Notes under the pieces: model-generated
Database searches by the model: none
The model's input: the letters and a program-made list of their open reading frames with translations, nothing else
What the model was told of the DNA's origin: nothing
Shown: piece by piece, positions 1 to 6,501 of the stretch
Layout: each line of letters opens with the position of its first letter
How positions within the stretch are numbered: position 1 is the first letter of the stretch
Program-made: the position numbers and the translations under genes
Origin: DATKZS01 sp035527835 [NCBI: bacterium]
Lineage (GTDB): Bacteria; RBG-13-61-14
Assembly: GCA_035527835.1 (NCBI GenBank)
Contig: DATKZS010000106.1
Coordinates: forward strand, 1-21,687
DNA length: 21,687 nt
Reading direction: 5' to 3'

Positions 1-187
1 GGTGGCGGTAGGAAGACCGGTGGTTGTATTTTTCCACCATCCATTCCCAGCCGCGCACGTAGTAAGGGCACTCGTCGTTAAAACAGACCCAATGCCATTC
101 CTCGTTCCAGGTGGAATCGGGGGGTACCTTCCATTTTTTCATGGGCTGGTTGCAATGGGGGCAGCACGGTCGTGTATTATCCGTCAT
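1..187 (-). CDS. Small zinc-ribbon protein (ogr/Delta-like), partial at left edge
   Basis: Reading leftwards from an ATG at 185-187, an open frame of 62 codons runs off the left edge. A good ribosome binding site (AAGGAG, 195-200) sits seven bases before the start. The protein begins MTDNTRPCCPHC and carries two cysteine pairs, C9-x2-C12 and C35-x4-C40, separated by a tryptophan-rich stretch (PPDSTWNEEWHWVCFNDEC). This is the look of a short zinc ribbon; I recall similar proteins annotated as ogr/Delta-like zinc finger proteins in sulfate-reducing Deltaproteobacteria. The sequence still ahead at the edge suggests it is nearly complete, but its stop lies outside the window. It is on the same strand as sat-aprBA and 343 bases downstream of aprA, so it may or may not share that transcript. 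Its function is unknown; nucleic-acid binding or a structural zinc role are the usual guesses. Confidence 0.75.
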   Translation of the reverse strand, partial: MTDNTRPCCPHCNQPMKKWKVPPDSTWNEEWHWVCFNDECPYYVRGWEWMVEKYNHRSSYRH

Positions 188-251
188 TTCGTGTCTCCTT
201 GCTGCAATATTATAACCCGTTTACCCCCTTGTTCCAGTTAAGGGGCAAACC

Positions 252-282
252 CCGGACGCCGCTCGACTGCCGCGGCGTCCGG
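252..282. repeat. 31-bp hairpin repeat, copy 1
   Basis: Perfect 11-bp inverted repeat CCGGACGCCGC / GCGGCGTCCGG (252-262 and 272-282) with a nine-base loop. A second copy at 465-495 is identical except for one loop base. No run of T follows on either strand, so it looks more like a REP-type interspersed palindrome than an intrinsic terminator. Confidence 0.8.
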
Positions 283-308
283 AGAGTTTGCATTACCATA
301 CTGCTCAG

Positions 309-403
309 AGAATTTTCAGACAGGATTAACAGGATTTACGGGATTTTCAGAATACGCCTCTTGTTTTTTCATCCTTTAAATCCTGTTAATCCCGTCTGAA
401 AAA
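309..403. repeat. Long inverted repeat with ACAGGAT-type arms
   Basis: The left arm (about 311-345) reads ATTTTCAGACAGGATTAACA and continues with GGATTTACGGGAT. The right arm (about 369-410) is its imperfect reverse complement, with AAATCCTGTTAATCCCGTCT followed by GAAAAAATTTTC. The arms could pair over roughly 28 bases with a few mismatches. Related ACAGGAT motifs recur near 6302-6335 and 7786-7862. The element lies exactly between the two 31-bp hairpins. Confidence 0.7.
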
Positions 404-464
404 ATTTTCATGATTTCCGGGCACCGCCTCGCGGCATGATAAGCTGTCCCAAAGGTTGAGGCCC

Positions 465-495
465 CCGGACGCCGCCTGACTGCCGCGGCGTCCGG
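465..495. repeat. 31-bp hairpin repeat, copy 2
   Basis: Second copy of the CCGGACGCCGC / GCGGCGTCCGG hairpin (arms 465-475 and 485-495), in the same orientation as copy 1 and 213 bases away. It lies 36 bases beyond the aprA stop codon, so it could stabilise the 3' end of the sat-aprBA message even though it lacks a U-tract. Confidence 0.8.
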
Positions 496-530
496 AGGGT
501 CTCGAAACTACATGGAACCCGCGGTTATGA

Positions 531-2426
531 TTAGATCAGGTCCACGACGGGACGCTTGATCATTTCCCACTTGTCGGTCTTGGGGTCCCACTTGGCGTTG
601 GCGAAGACCTTCCACTCGTCCTTCATGACGGGGAAATCGGCGCGGCGATAGTAGCCGGGCCACCGGGTTTCCTCACGGAACTGGATGGTGCGGACGTGGA
701 TCTCGGCCTGCCACATGCGCTGCACGTTCTCCCAGCACCTCATCAGCTCGTGCAGGTCCTCGGCGGCGAAGTTCGCGGAGTCTTCCTTGAGGTAAGCCAG
801 GAGCTCGAGGGCGCGCTCCAGGCCGGCCTTGTTGGTCATGAAGTTGGAGGTGACGCCGCCCGCGTATTCGTCCATGACCTTCTGGAGCCGGAACATGAAC
901 ATCTTCGGCCGGATGTAATTGGGGTTGATGTTGGGGTCGGTGGTCTTCTTGGAGTTCTCCTCGTAAACCTTGAGGGGCTTGAGGATGATGTCCTTGAGCT
1001 TTCCGAGCTCGCCCGCGTCAACCTTGGGCTGCGAGTTGTTGTCGAGGATGAAGCGGATGGCGGCCTTCGCGGCGATCCTGCCCTCGGCATGGGACCCTGA
1101 AGAGAACTTGTGGGAGGACGCGCCGGAGGCATCGCCCGCGCAGAAGAGGCCCTTCACGGTGGACATGTTCTCATAGCCCCAGAAGTACCCGGCCTTCTTG
1201 GTGGCATCGTTCTGGAGGTCGGCGGGACCGGACACCCACGCCCCGGAAGCGCCGGAATGGGAGCCGATGAAGTAAGGCTCGCACGCGGCGATTTCCGAAG
1301 CCTTCTCCTCGGGCTGCGTGTTGGTGGCGGCCCACAAGATGGCCTGAGAGATGGTCATGTCGAGGAAGTCTTCCCAGGCTTCCTCTTCCAGGTGTTTCAA
1401 TTTCTTTTTGGCGGACTTTTCGTCCGGCTCGGCCTTGGCGATCTTCTGGATGGCTTCCTCGGTCCTCATGAAGAGCGGGCCCTTGCCCTCGTTCAAGTCC
1501 ATCATCCCGAGCCAGTTCCGGAGGTTGGCGGGGATGGGCTTGACCAGCCCGTAGGGTTTCCACTTCTCGAGCTCGTCCTTCCGCTCGGCCATGTAGTCGC
1601 CGCCGAAGGCGTTGGTGGCGCGGGACTTGAACAGCAGGAACCACGCGCCCACCGGCCCGTAACCGTCTTTGAAGCGGACGGGGATGAACCGGACTTCCTG
1701 GCAGGTCTGCTCGGCGCCGGCCCGGGTCGTGAAATACAAAGACGAGCCGGAGTTCCACGGCGGATACCAGGCGCGGCCCAGGCCCTCGCCCACGGAGCGC
1801 GGCCGGAACACGTGCACGGCCCCGCCCATGGCGGCCATGACCGCCTTGGCCTTGATCACGTAGAACTTGTTCTCGCGCACCGAGAAGCCAACCGCGCCGG
1901 CGATGCGGTCGCCGTCCAGCAGCGGCTCCACGATGAACACGCGCTCCAGGATCTCGCCCTTGTCGCCCAGGGCCTTCATCGCGTTCTTGGCGGCCTCCGC
2001 CACGATCACCTTGTACGACTCGCCGTTGATCATCAACTGCCAGCGTCCCTCGTGAACGTACGCGCCCTTCTCGTCCTTCCAAATCGGCAGGCCCCACTTC
2101 TCGAACAGGTGCACCGTCGAGTCAACGTGCCGGGCGATCGAAGCCACCAGGTCGTCGCGCGCGATGCCCATCAGGTCCTGCTTCACGTAATTGATGTAGT
2201 CCTCGACGGTGTTCTGCCCGTCCTTGATGCCGACGTACTGGTTGATGGCCGAAAGGCCCATGGCCACGGCGCCGGAACGGTCCATCGCCGCCTTGTCAAC
2301 CAATGTCACCTTGAGCCCGTTCTTCTTGGCCCAATGCGCGGCTTCCACCGCGGCGCCGCAAGCAGACATGCCGCCGCCGCAGATCAAAAGATCAGTCGTG
2401 ATTTCCACGGTTTCAAAGTTCTGCAT
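531..2426 (-). CDS. aprA: Adenylylsulfate reductase, alpha subunit (FAD)
   Basis: AprA is the catalytic flavoprotein subunit of dissimilatory APS reductase. It reduces APS to sulfite and AMP in the cytoplasm, taking electrons from the AprB iron-sulfur clusters. The 631-residue product starts with an FAD-binding Rossmann motif (GGGMSACGAA, residues 17-26). It carries the family's active-site segments, including RFIPVRFKDGYGPVGAWF near residue 250 and YFIGSHSGASGAWVSGP near residue 390, which contain the conserved arginine and histidine regions. Length is within the family range (about 630-665). The start ATG at 2426 follows a GGGGGA binding site and lies only 12 bases after the aprB stop, so the two are translationally close. 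The enzyme could also run in reverse in sulfur oxidisers. Against that, the three-gene order with a dissimilatory-type Sat favours reduction, as an inference. Identification is very secure. Confidence 0.97.
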   Translation of the reverse strand: MQNFETVEITTDLLICGGGMSACGAAVEAAHWAKKNGLKVTLVDKAAMDRSGAVAMGLSAINQYVGIKDGQNTVEDYINYVKQDLMGIARDDLVASIARHVDSTVHLFEKWGLPIWKDEKGAYVHEGRWQLMINGESYKVIVAEAAKNAMKALGDKGEILERVFIVEPLLDGDRIAGAVGFSVRENKFYVIKAKAVMAAMGGAVHVFRPRSVGEGLGRAWYPPWNSGSSLYFTTRAGAEQTCQEVRFIPVRFKDGYGPVGAWFLLFKSRATNAFGGDYMAERKDELEKWKPYGLVKPIPANLRNWLGMMDLNEGKGPLFMRTEEAIQKIAKAEPDEKSAKKKLKHLEEEAWEDFLDMTISQAILWAATNTQPEEKASEIAACEPYFIGSHSGASGAWVSGPADLQNDATKKAGYFWGYENMSTVKGLFCAGDASGASSHKFSSGSHAEGRIAAKAAIRFILDNNSQPKVDAGELGKLKDIILKPLKVYEENSKKTTDPNINPNYIRPKMFMFRLQKVMDEYAGGVTSNFMTNKAGLERALELLAYLKEDSANFAAEDLHELMRCWENVQRMWQAEIHVRTIQFREETRWPGYYRRADFPVMKDEWKVFANAKWDPKTDKWEMIKRPVVDLI

Positions 2427-2438
2427 GGCTATTCCCCC

Positions 2439-2882
2439 TTACTTCTTCGGAGTCCAAACGGCATCCAGACCCAGCGAAACCGGCTCAGTGTAGAGCGTGG
2501 TGTCCTTGATGTCGCCCTTGCCGTCGCCGAACCCGCCGTCCGGGACCGCCTGCCCCTCGACCGTGGTGCGGATGGGGAACTTGAAACGCTTCACCATGCC
2601 GTTCCGGAACTTAACGGTCCACATGATCGAGTCCGTGCTCCGCAGCGGCGTCACCACCGCGCCCATCGGCACGAAGTCCGCGTAACCCCGGACCTCAACC
2701 GCCTGCGTCGGGCAGATCTTCACGCAGTTGTAGCACTCCCAGCACATCTCGGGAGCGCGGTTGTACGCCTTCATCAGCTCCTTGTTCAGAACCATGAGGT
2801 CGTTGGGGCAGATGTACTGGCAAGCCGTCTTGTCCAGCGCCTTGCACCCGTCGCACTTTTCAGGAATCACAAAACTTGGCAT
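2439..2882 (-). CDS. aprB: Adenylylsulfate reductase, beta subunit (2 x 4Fe-4S)
   Basis: AprB is the electron-transfer subunit of APS reductase, passing electrons to the FAD of AprA. The 147-residue protein has two ferredoxin-like cysteine sets: C10, C13, C21 and C25, and C47, C50, C53 and C57 (CWECYNCVKICP). The insertion between C13 and C21 is typical of AprB. The remaining 80 or so residues form the family's C-terminal beta part and tail, which is known to wrap around AprA. Translation starts at 2882 behind a strong GGAGGAG site (2887-2893). It lies between sat and aprA on the same strand, 126 bases after sat and 12 bases before aprA. The family length (about 145-165) matches. Confidence 0.97.
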   Translation of the reverse strand: MPSFVIPEKCDGCKALDKTACQYICPNDLMVLNKELMKAYNRAPEMCWECYNCVKICPTQAVEVRGYADFVPMGAVVTPLRSTDSIMWTVKFRNGMVKRFKFPIRTTVEGQAVPDGGFGDGKGDIKDTTLYTEPVSLGLDAVWTPKK

Positions 2883-2913
2883 ATCACTCCTCCTGTTTCC
2901 CGGTTTAATTTTC

Positions 2914-2927
2914 GGGGAAAACTCCCC
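2914..2927 (-). other. Small hairpin in the sat-aprB spacer
   Basis: On the coding strand GGGGA-GTTT-TCCCC forms a five-pair stem with a four-base loop, 20 bases upstream of the aprB binding site. It could act on mRNA processing or differential expression between sat and aprBA. No U-tract follows, so it is not a standard terminator. The spacer (2883-3009) also holds a perfect Shine-Dalgarno match (AAGGAGGTGA, 2973-2982) with no usable start codon behind it. Confidence 0.35.
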
Positions 2928-3009
2928 CGGCTAATTCGTCAAATGACTCAATCCCCGTTGACCTCTACTCGTTCACCTCCTTGCTGTGATTTCATCGAAC
3001 TTTTATTCC

Positions 3010-4230
3010 CTATCTCTTTATCTTTTTTTCCGCGTCGCCCGTGGCGTGGCCGTGCAGCTTGATCTCGACCTTTTCGTCCAGGTTCTGATAGTACTCCTGG
3101 AGGATCTTCCCCACCTCGGGACGCGAGAACTCAACCGGAAGCGGCTTGCCCTCCGAGAGCATCTTCCGCACCACCGTGCCCGAAAGCATCAGCCGGTCTT
3201 CCTTGCCGTGAGGGCAGGTCTTCATCGAGGCCATGCCCCCGCACTTGTTGCACCAGAACGTCCAGTCTATCTTCAGAGGCTTGGTCAGCAGGGCGTCCGG
3301 CGCGATCTCGTCGAAGATCTTCTGCGCGTCGAACGGACCGTAATAGTCGCCCACCCCCGCGTGGTCCCGCCCCACGATCAGGTGCGAGCACCCGTAATTC
3401 TGGCGGAACACCGCGTGCAACAGCGCTTCCTTCGGGCCCGCGTAACGCATCTCCAGCGGATACCCGCCCTGGATCACCGTGTTCTTCACGAAATAATTCT
3501 CCACCAGGGCGTCAATCGCCTTCACCCGCACGTCCGCCGGGATGTCCCCCGCCTTCAGCTTCCCGATCAGCTGGTGGATGTAAAGCCCGTCGCAGACCTC
3601 GACCGCGATCTTCGCCAGGAACTCGTGCGACCGGTGCATCGGGTTCCGAAGCTGCAACGCCGCGATCGTCTTCCAGCCCTTCTCCTCGAAGGCCTTCCGC
3701 GACTCCGCCGGCCGCTGGTAGATGCCCTTGAACTCCGTCGGATACGTGGACTCCGACAACACCTTCACCGGACCGCCGAGGTTGTACTTCGCCTGCTCCA
3801 TAACCTTCGCCACGCCCGGGTGCTCCTTGTCCGTCGTCCGGAACACCGACTGGCACTCGTGGGCCTTGTCAATCTCGTACTTGTCCGTGATCTTCATCGT
3901 CGCCATGAGCTCTTTGGATTCCTCGTCAACCAAAGCGACCTCGTCGCCCTTCTTCACCGACTCGTCGCCGGTCGAGCAGGTGATCGGGATCGGCCAGAAC
4001 ACCCCGCTCTTGAGCGTCATCTGGTCGCATACGCCCTTCCAGTCCGCCTGGTCCATGAAACCGTCCAGCGGAGTGAAAGCCCCGATGCCCAGCATGATCA
4101 GGTCCGAGGTTTCGCGGGAGGTGATCAAGAGCTGCTTCAAGCCCTTCGCCCGCTTCAGTTCGTCGTCCTTGGCCTTGCCTTCCAGCAACAGGCACTTCAG
4201 AGTCTTCGATCCATGAGGTGGTACCAGCAT
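3010..4230 (-). CDS. sat: Sulfate adenylyltransferase (ATP sulfurylase), dissimilatory type
   Basis: Sat joins sulfate and ATP to form APS and pyrophosphate, the activation step before APS reductase, in the cytoplasm. The 406-residue protein has the nucleotide-binding signature [11 protein letters not shown] (193-203) and the second active-site motif [14 protein letters not shown] (285-298). Near the end is a zinc-type set C327-x2-C330, C339 and H341, followed by SGTVVRKML (350-358). There is no APS kinase domain, which fits the single-domain enzyme of sulfate reducers. The ATG at 4230 has an AAAGGAG site eight bases upstream. It is first in the sat-aprB-aprA unit, so the promoter for all three probably lies upstream, in the region starting at 4231. 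Only the usual substitution of A by S in the HRSHE motif is seen, so the enzyme should be active. Confidence 0.97.
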   Translation of the reverse strand: MLVPPHGSKTLKCLLLEGKAKDDELKRAKGLKQLLITSRETSDLIMLGIGAFTPLDGFMDQADWKGVCDQMTLKSGVFWPIPITCSTGDESVKKGDEVALVDEESKELMATMKITDKYEIDKAHECQSVFRTTDKEHPGVAKVMEQAKYNLGGPVKVLSESTYPTEFKGIYQRPAESRKAFEEKGWKTIAALQLRNPMHRSHEFLAKIAVEVCDGLYIHQLIGKLKAGDIPADVRVKAIDALVENYFVKNTVIQGGYPLEMRYAGPKEALLHAVFRQNYGCSHLIVGRDHAGVGDYYGPFDAQKIFDEIAPDALLTKPLKIDWTFWCNKCGGMASMKTCPHGKEDRLMLSGTVVRKMLSEGKPLPVEFSRPEVGKILQEYYQNLDEKVEIKLHGHATGDAEKKIKR

Positions 4231-4792
4231 TATCTGTCTCCTTTCTTTCTAGTACAATGCGATCCAATGAGACCTGGGGACCCTTATCCCGAAATTAACC
4301 CTAATTGACCACGGCTGTTCCGCTGATGTTCCGCATCCGCCGGAAGTTAAATTATAAGGCGAGCTGCCGCTGCCCGGACACTGGCCCGGCCCGCCGTCAC
4401 TCATGCCTGTTGGTGAAATTGCGTGGACCCTTTATCATGATGCCCCGGTACTGCCCTCCGGGCGGCTTACTCACTTACTACGGCAACTTAAATTCTCTAA
4501 TCTGCGGATGGGAGCTGGGTATGAATGCTCGATCTCTATACGCGATCTTTAAACTATTCTTCTCTAGCTTACTATCTTCCCAAAAACACCATTAGAGACC
4601 GGTTAAAACAAAATTAATTTTTCTTAATTCCCAACATTTAGCCGACATAACCCCAAAATTCACACCCCCCTCCATTAAAAATATTAAACCCCAGTAACCC
4701 TATCGTCTTACTTCAATCAGGGGCGCCTACACCCAGCGCCCGCTCCCCCATGACAACAGCAGGATCTGAAGGGGGGAGTCGGGCCGGGGAAA
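4231..4792. other. Long gene-free region upstream of sat
   Basis: No convincing gene is seen in these 560 bases. The sat-proximal half is GC-rich with small hairpins, for example CCCGG / CCGGG around 4443-4461. From about 4590 to 4710 it turns AT-rich with many A and T runs. Open frames here have no family resemblance and poor codon character. It should contain the sat promoter and perhaps an untranslated leader. Otherwise I see nothing identifiable. Confidence 0.5.
4351..4380 (-). promoter_or_regulatory. Possible sat promoter
   Basis: On the minus strand a perfect TATAAT occurs at 4351-4356, about 120 bases upstream of the sat start. The matching -35 region near 4375-4380 (TGTCCG) is a poor fit to TTGACA. 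The call therefore rests on the -10 box and its place upstream of the first gene of the operon. Confidence 0.25.
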
Positions 4793-4957
4793 GGTTTGAG
4801 GTTTGAGGTTGGGGGTTTGAGGTTTGAGGTTAAAGATCGAGGCTTGGGGCTTGGGGCTCGGGGCTTGGGGCTTGAGGCTTGGGGCTTGGGGCATGAGGCT
4901 CGGGGCTTGAGGCTTGAGGCTTTAACCACAAACCTCAAACCACAAACCTCAAACCTC
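4793..4957. repeat. Seven-base tandem repeat element with palindromic ends
   Basis: Three parts are visible. The left arm (4793-4835) is built of GGTTTGA units. The core (4839-4921) holds about twelve tandem units of GGCTTGG or GGCTTGA. The right arm (4919-4957) is built of CAAACCT units and is the inverse of the left arm. The inner 22 bases of the arms match with one mismatch, so the whole can fold into one large hairpin. A second element of the same build lies at 7583-7675, and loose arms occur at 7752-7782 and 8227-8265. Confidence 0.85.
4846..4870 (+). other. G-quadruplex motif
   Basis: Within the heptad core the plus strand has four GGGG runs (4846-4849, 4853-4856, 4860-4863, 4867-4870), each separated by exactly three bases. 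This fits the strict G4 consensus with four tetrads and short loops. More GGGG runs follow at 4881-4905. In a leftward transcript the C-rich strand would be the RNA. Confidence 0.7.
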
Positions 4958-5027
4958 CTCTGCACGAGCGACTTCAGTCGCGACCCTCTCCCTGTTCCCC
5001 GCTCCGCGCTCCCCGTTCCGCGCCCCC
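4958..5027. repeat. Short palindrome and C-rich repeats
   Basis: GCGACT-TC-AGTCGC is a perfect palindrome at 4968-4981. It is followed by a near-tandem CCCCGCTCCGCGCT / CCCCGTTCCGCGCC pair (about 4998-5027). It lies just past the stop of the first pilin-like gene, but no U-tract is present for a terminator. Confidence 0.5.
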
Positions 5028-5468
5028 CTACCTGGCCACATCATCAACCACGTGCTCGATCACCTTCGCGTCATTCATCGTCCAGACATCACACCCCGGA
5101 TCATTATCCACGTTCCCCGACGCCATGATCGTAAACCCCCGCGCCGATACCGCCGACAGGTTCGTTGTCACGCACTCCTCCTTACAACGATTGCACAGAA
5201 TCTTGTCAGTGTCGCAATAAAAGCTGTGAAATCTCCCGATATACGGGTGCCAGCCGAGCAAAGCAAAGCAGTTTTCCCCGGAGGCATAAGTATGGTGTTT
5301 TAGAAAGTACTCTTTTTGCGCGTCATATATCTCACCAAGATAGACTTGTACAGGCCTGCTTTGAAATCTCAGGAACTTAGGAATTGCATAGCCCGCAAGA
5401 ATGGCAATAATAAACAAAGAAATAAACCAAGGAATAACGTGCTCCTTCCAGATGCTCCGATCAACCAT
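5028..5468 (-). CDS. Pilin-like single-pass membrane protein, paralog 1
   Basis: The predicted product has 146 residues. A hydrophobic helix lies at about residues 13-31, directly followed by AIPKFLRFQSR, then an amphipathic stretch with IYDAQKEYFLKHHTYASGENCF. This AIPxFxxFQ...AQ.xYF...YASG...CFxxLGW pattern is known from type IV pilin-like proteins of Deltaproteobacteria. The usual prepilin peptidase site (G followed by FTLIE) is missing, so it may stay as an uncleaved membrane protein with a periplasmic domain. Four cysteines, C85, C92, C95 and C99 (CDTDKILCNRCKEEC), form a possible metal-binding or disulfide set. I chose the ATG at 5468 because AGGAGGAGGGG stands directly before it; an in-frame start 24 codons upstream lies in repeat sequence. 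A paralog lies upstream at 5711-6181. Exact role unknown. Confidence 0.75.
   Translation of the reverse strand: MVDRSIWKEHVIPWFISLFIIAILAGYAIPKFLRFQSRPVQVYLGEIYDAQKEYFLKHHTYASGENCFALLGWHPYIGRFHSFYCDTDKILCNRCKEECVTTNLSAVSARGFTIMASGNVDNDPGCDVWTMNDAKVIEHVVDDVAR
5077..5144. repeat. 68-bp identical segment, copy in paralog 1
   Basis: These 68 bases, coding for the conserved segment ARGFTIMASGNVDNDPGCDV and its next few residues, are identical to 5754-5821 in the second pilin-like gene, at a constant offset of 677. The rest of the two genes is clearly diverged. Confidence 0.9.
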
Positions 5469-5473
5469 CCCCT

Positions 5474-5527
5474 CCTCCTCCTTTCCCAACCCCCTCGCCA
5501 AAGGGGAGCGGGTGCCCTCACCCGCGG
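5474..5527. repeat. 54-bp leader repeat, copy 1
   Basis: Identical over 54 bases to 6184-6237. On the minus strand it supplies the AGGAGG binding site of the first pilin-like gene. Upstream of that it contains two hairpins, GCGGGTG / CACCCGC and CCCCT / AGGGG. It is therefore a duplicated 5' leader. Confidence 0.9.
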
Positions 5528-5540
5528 TCTCCGCCTTCAT

Positions 5541-5659
5541 TTGGACTGCGAGCGGCTTGCCGCTTTGGACTGCGCGCGGCTTGCCGCCGCTTTAGATCGG
5601 CAAGCTTGCTTGCCGGCGCACGCGCAAAGCTCTTCAATCCGCCGGGAGCAAGCTCCCGG
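5541..5659. repeat. Cluster of TTTGGACTGCG palindrome repeats
   Basis: TTGGACTGCG occurs twice (5541-5550 and 5565-5574), each time followed by a small palindrome built around GGCTTGCC. Perfect hairpins CGGCAAGC-TT-GCTTGCCG (5598-5615) and CCGGGAGC-AA-GCTCCCGG (5642-5659) follow, and an inverted CCAAAGCG closes the cluster. I recall similar units as interspersed repeats in Verrucomicrobia-type genomes, but that is from memory. The spacer 5528-5710 holds no gene. Confidence 0.75.
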
Positions 5660-5710
5660 AACCAAAGCGATAGCAAGCCCTCGCACTCCACATCTGACGC
5701 CGCAACCGCC

Positions 5711-6181
5711 TCACGGATCCACGATCACGTTCTTCATCACCTTCGCATCATTGATCGTCCAGACATCACACCCCGGATCATTATCCACGTTCCCCGACGC
5801 CATGATCGTAAACCCCCGCGCGGATGCCGCCGACAGGTTCGGCGTCAAGCATTCCTCCTTGCAACGGGTGCACAAAATCTTGTCCTCTCCGCAATAATAG
5901 GTGTATAACTGCTTGCAATCCGGTTTCCACTTGAGCTCCTCGAAACAGTTTTTGCCACCGGCGTACCCGTGGTGCTCCTCGAAATATTTTTCCTGTGCCT
6001 CGAATATGGAACGAAGGTTTGGCTTGGCCATAATGCAGTTACCCTTTGATTGGAATTTCATAAAGTCCGGTATCGCGATCGCCGCCAAAAGCAGTATGAT
6101 GAATAATAGAAACACCACAATCATCCACGGCAAAAACGAACATCCACTGCCCTTCTTCCCGCCCTCATTCCAGTTCTCCAT
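5711..6181 (-). CDS. Pilin-like single-pass membrane protein, paralog 2
   Basis: The predicted product has 156 residues. A short charged start (MENWNEGGKKGSGC) leads into a strong hydrophobic helix at about residues 17-38. Then come AIPDFMKFQSK and IFEAQEKYFEEHHGYAGGKNCFEELKW, the same pilin-like layout as paralog 1. No GFTLIE-type prepilin cleavage site is present. The cysteine set recurs as C97, C104, C107 and C111 (CGEDKILCTRCKEEC), with further cysteines at 79 and 89. The C-terminal segment ARGFTIMASGNVDNDPGCDV is identical to paralog 1. The ATG at 6181 sits behind AGGAGGAGGGG within the 54-bp duplicated leader. Transcription would run towards paralog 1, about 240 bases away across a repeat cluster, so separate transcripts are plausible. 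Function unknown; a membrane-anchored periplasmic protein is the safe reading. Confidence 0.75.
   Translation of the reverse strand: MENWNEGGKKGSGCSFLPWMIVVFLLFIILLLAAIAIPDFMKFQSKGNCIMAKPNLRSIFEAQEKYFEEHHGYAGGKNCFEELKWKPDCKQLYTYYCGEDKILCTRCKEECLTPNLSAASARGFTIMASGNVDNDPGCDVWTINDAKVMKNVIVDP
5754..5821. repeat. 68-bp identical segment, copy in paralog 2
   Basis: Partner of 5077-5144, identical over 68 bases. It suggests recent gene conversion or very strong constraint on this part of the coding sequence. Confidence 0.9.
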
Positions 6182-6183
6182 CC

Positions 6184-6237
6184 CCTCCTCCTTTCCCAAC
6201 CCCCTCGCCAAAGGGGAGCGGGTGCCCTCACCCGCGG
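6184..6237. repeat. 54-bp leader repeat, copy 2
   Basis: Partner of 5474-5527. On the minus strand it holds the ribosome binding site of the second pilin-like gene and the same two upstream hairpins. Confidence 0.9.
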
Positions 6238-6501
6238 ATCAGCGCCTCCCGCCGCCCCAACCAGAAACCAGAAACAAGAAACACCCTCAATTAAAATTAA
6301 TCCTTTAAATCCTGTCCATCCCTGTTAAACTCCTCTTCTTCCTGTCTTGCAAACATGGTGCCGCCAAGCCACCATCGCACCAACCCCCCGTTCCCGCACG
6401 CAAATCTCCCCCGCGAGCGCACCCGGCGCCCCAAGTTCACGTATGAATGCGCTTACCAGGAAGGAAAACAAAATACCCGGCAGTGAAATCCGCGGACTCT
6501 C
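6238..6501. repeat. Gene-free spacer with degenerate heptad and ACAGGAT repeats
   Basis: About 260 bases without a gene lie between the dehydrogenase and the second pilin-like gene. At 6259-6282 the minus strand has GTTTCTG units with a seven-base period. At 6302-6335 it has GTTTAACAGGGATGGACAGG followed by ATTTAAAGG, nearly the same as the plus strand at 7786-7807. The rest shows no gene, and no clear terminator or promoter. Confidence 0.6.

Noticed and set aside
252-495. Intrinsic terminator of the sat-aprBA operon
   Set aside because: The stems are strong, but neither is followed by a T-run on the transcribed strand, and two copies flank another repeat.
1110-3062. Long plus-strand open frame opposite aprA and aprB
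   Set aside because: It is a by-product of GC-rich third positions of the true minus-strand genes; its product has no family features and is rich in H, R and G as shadow frames are.
4305-4595. Open frame of 96 codons upstream of sat
   Set aside because: No family resemblance, no binding site, mixed composition; taken as chance.
4793-4957. CRISPR array
   Set aside because: The repeat unit is seven bases long without unique spacers, and no cas genes are present.
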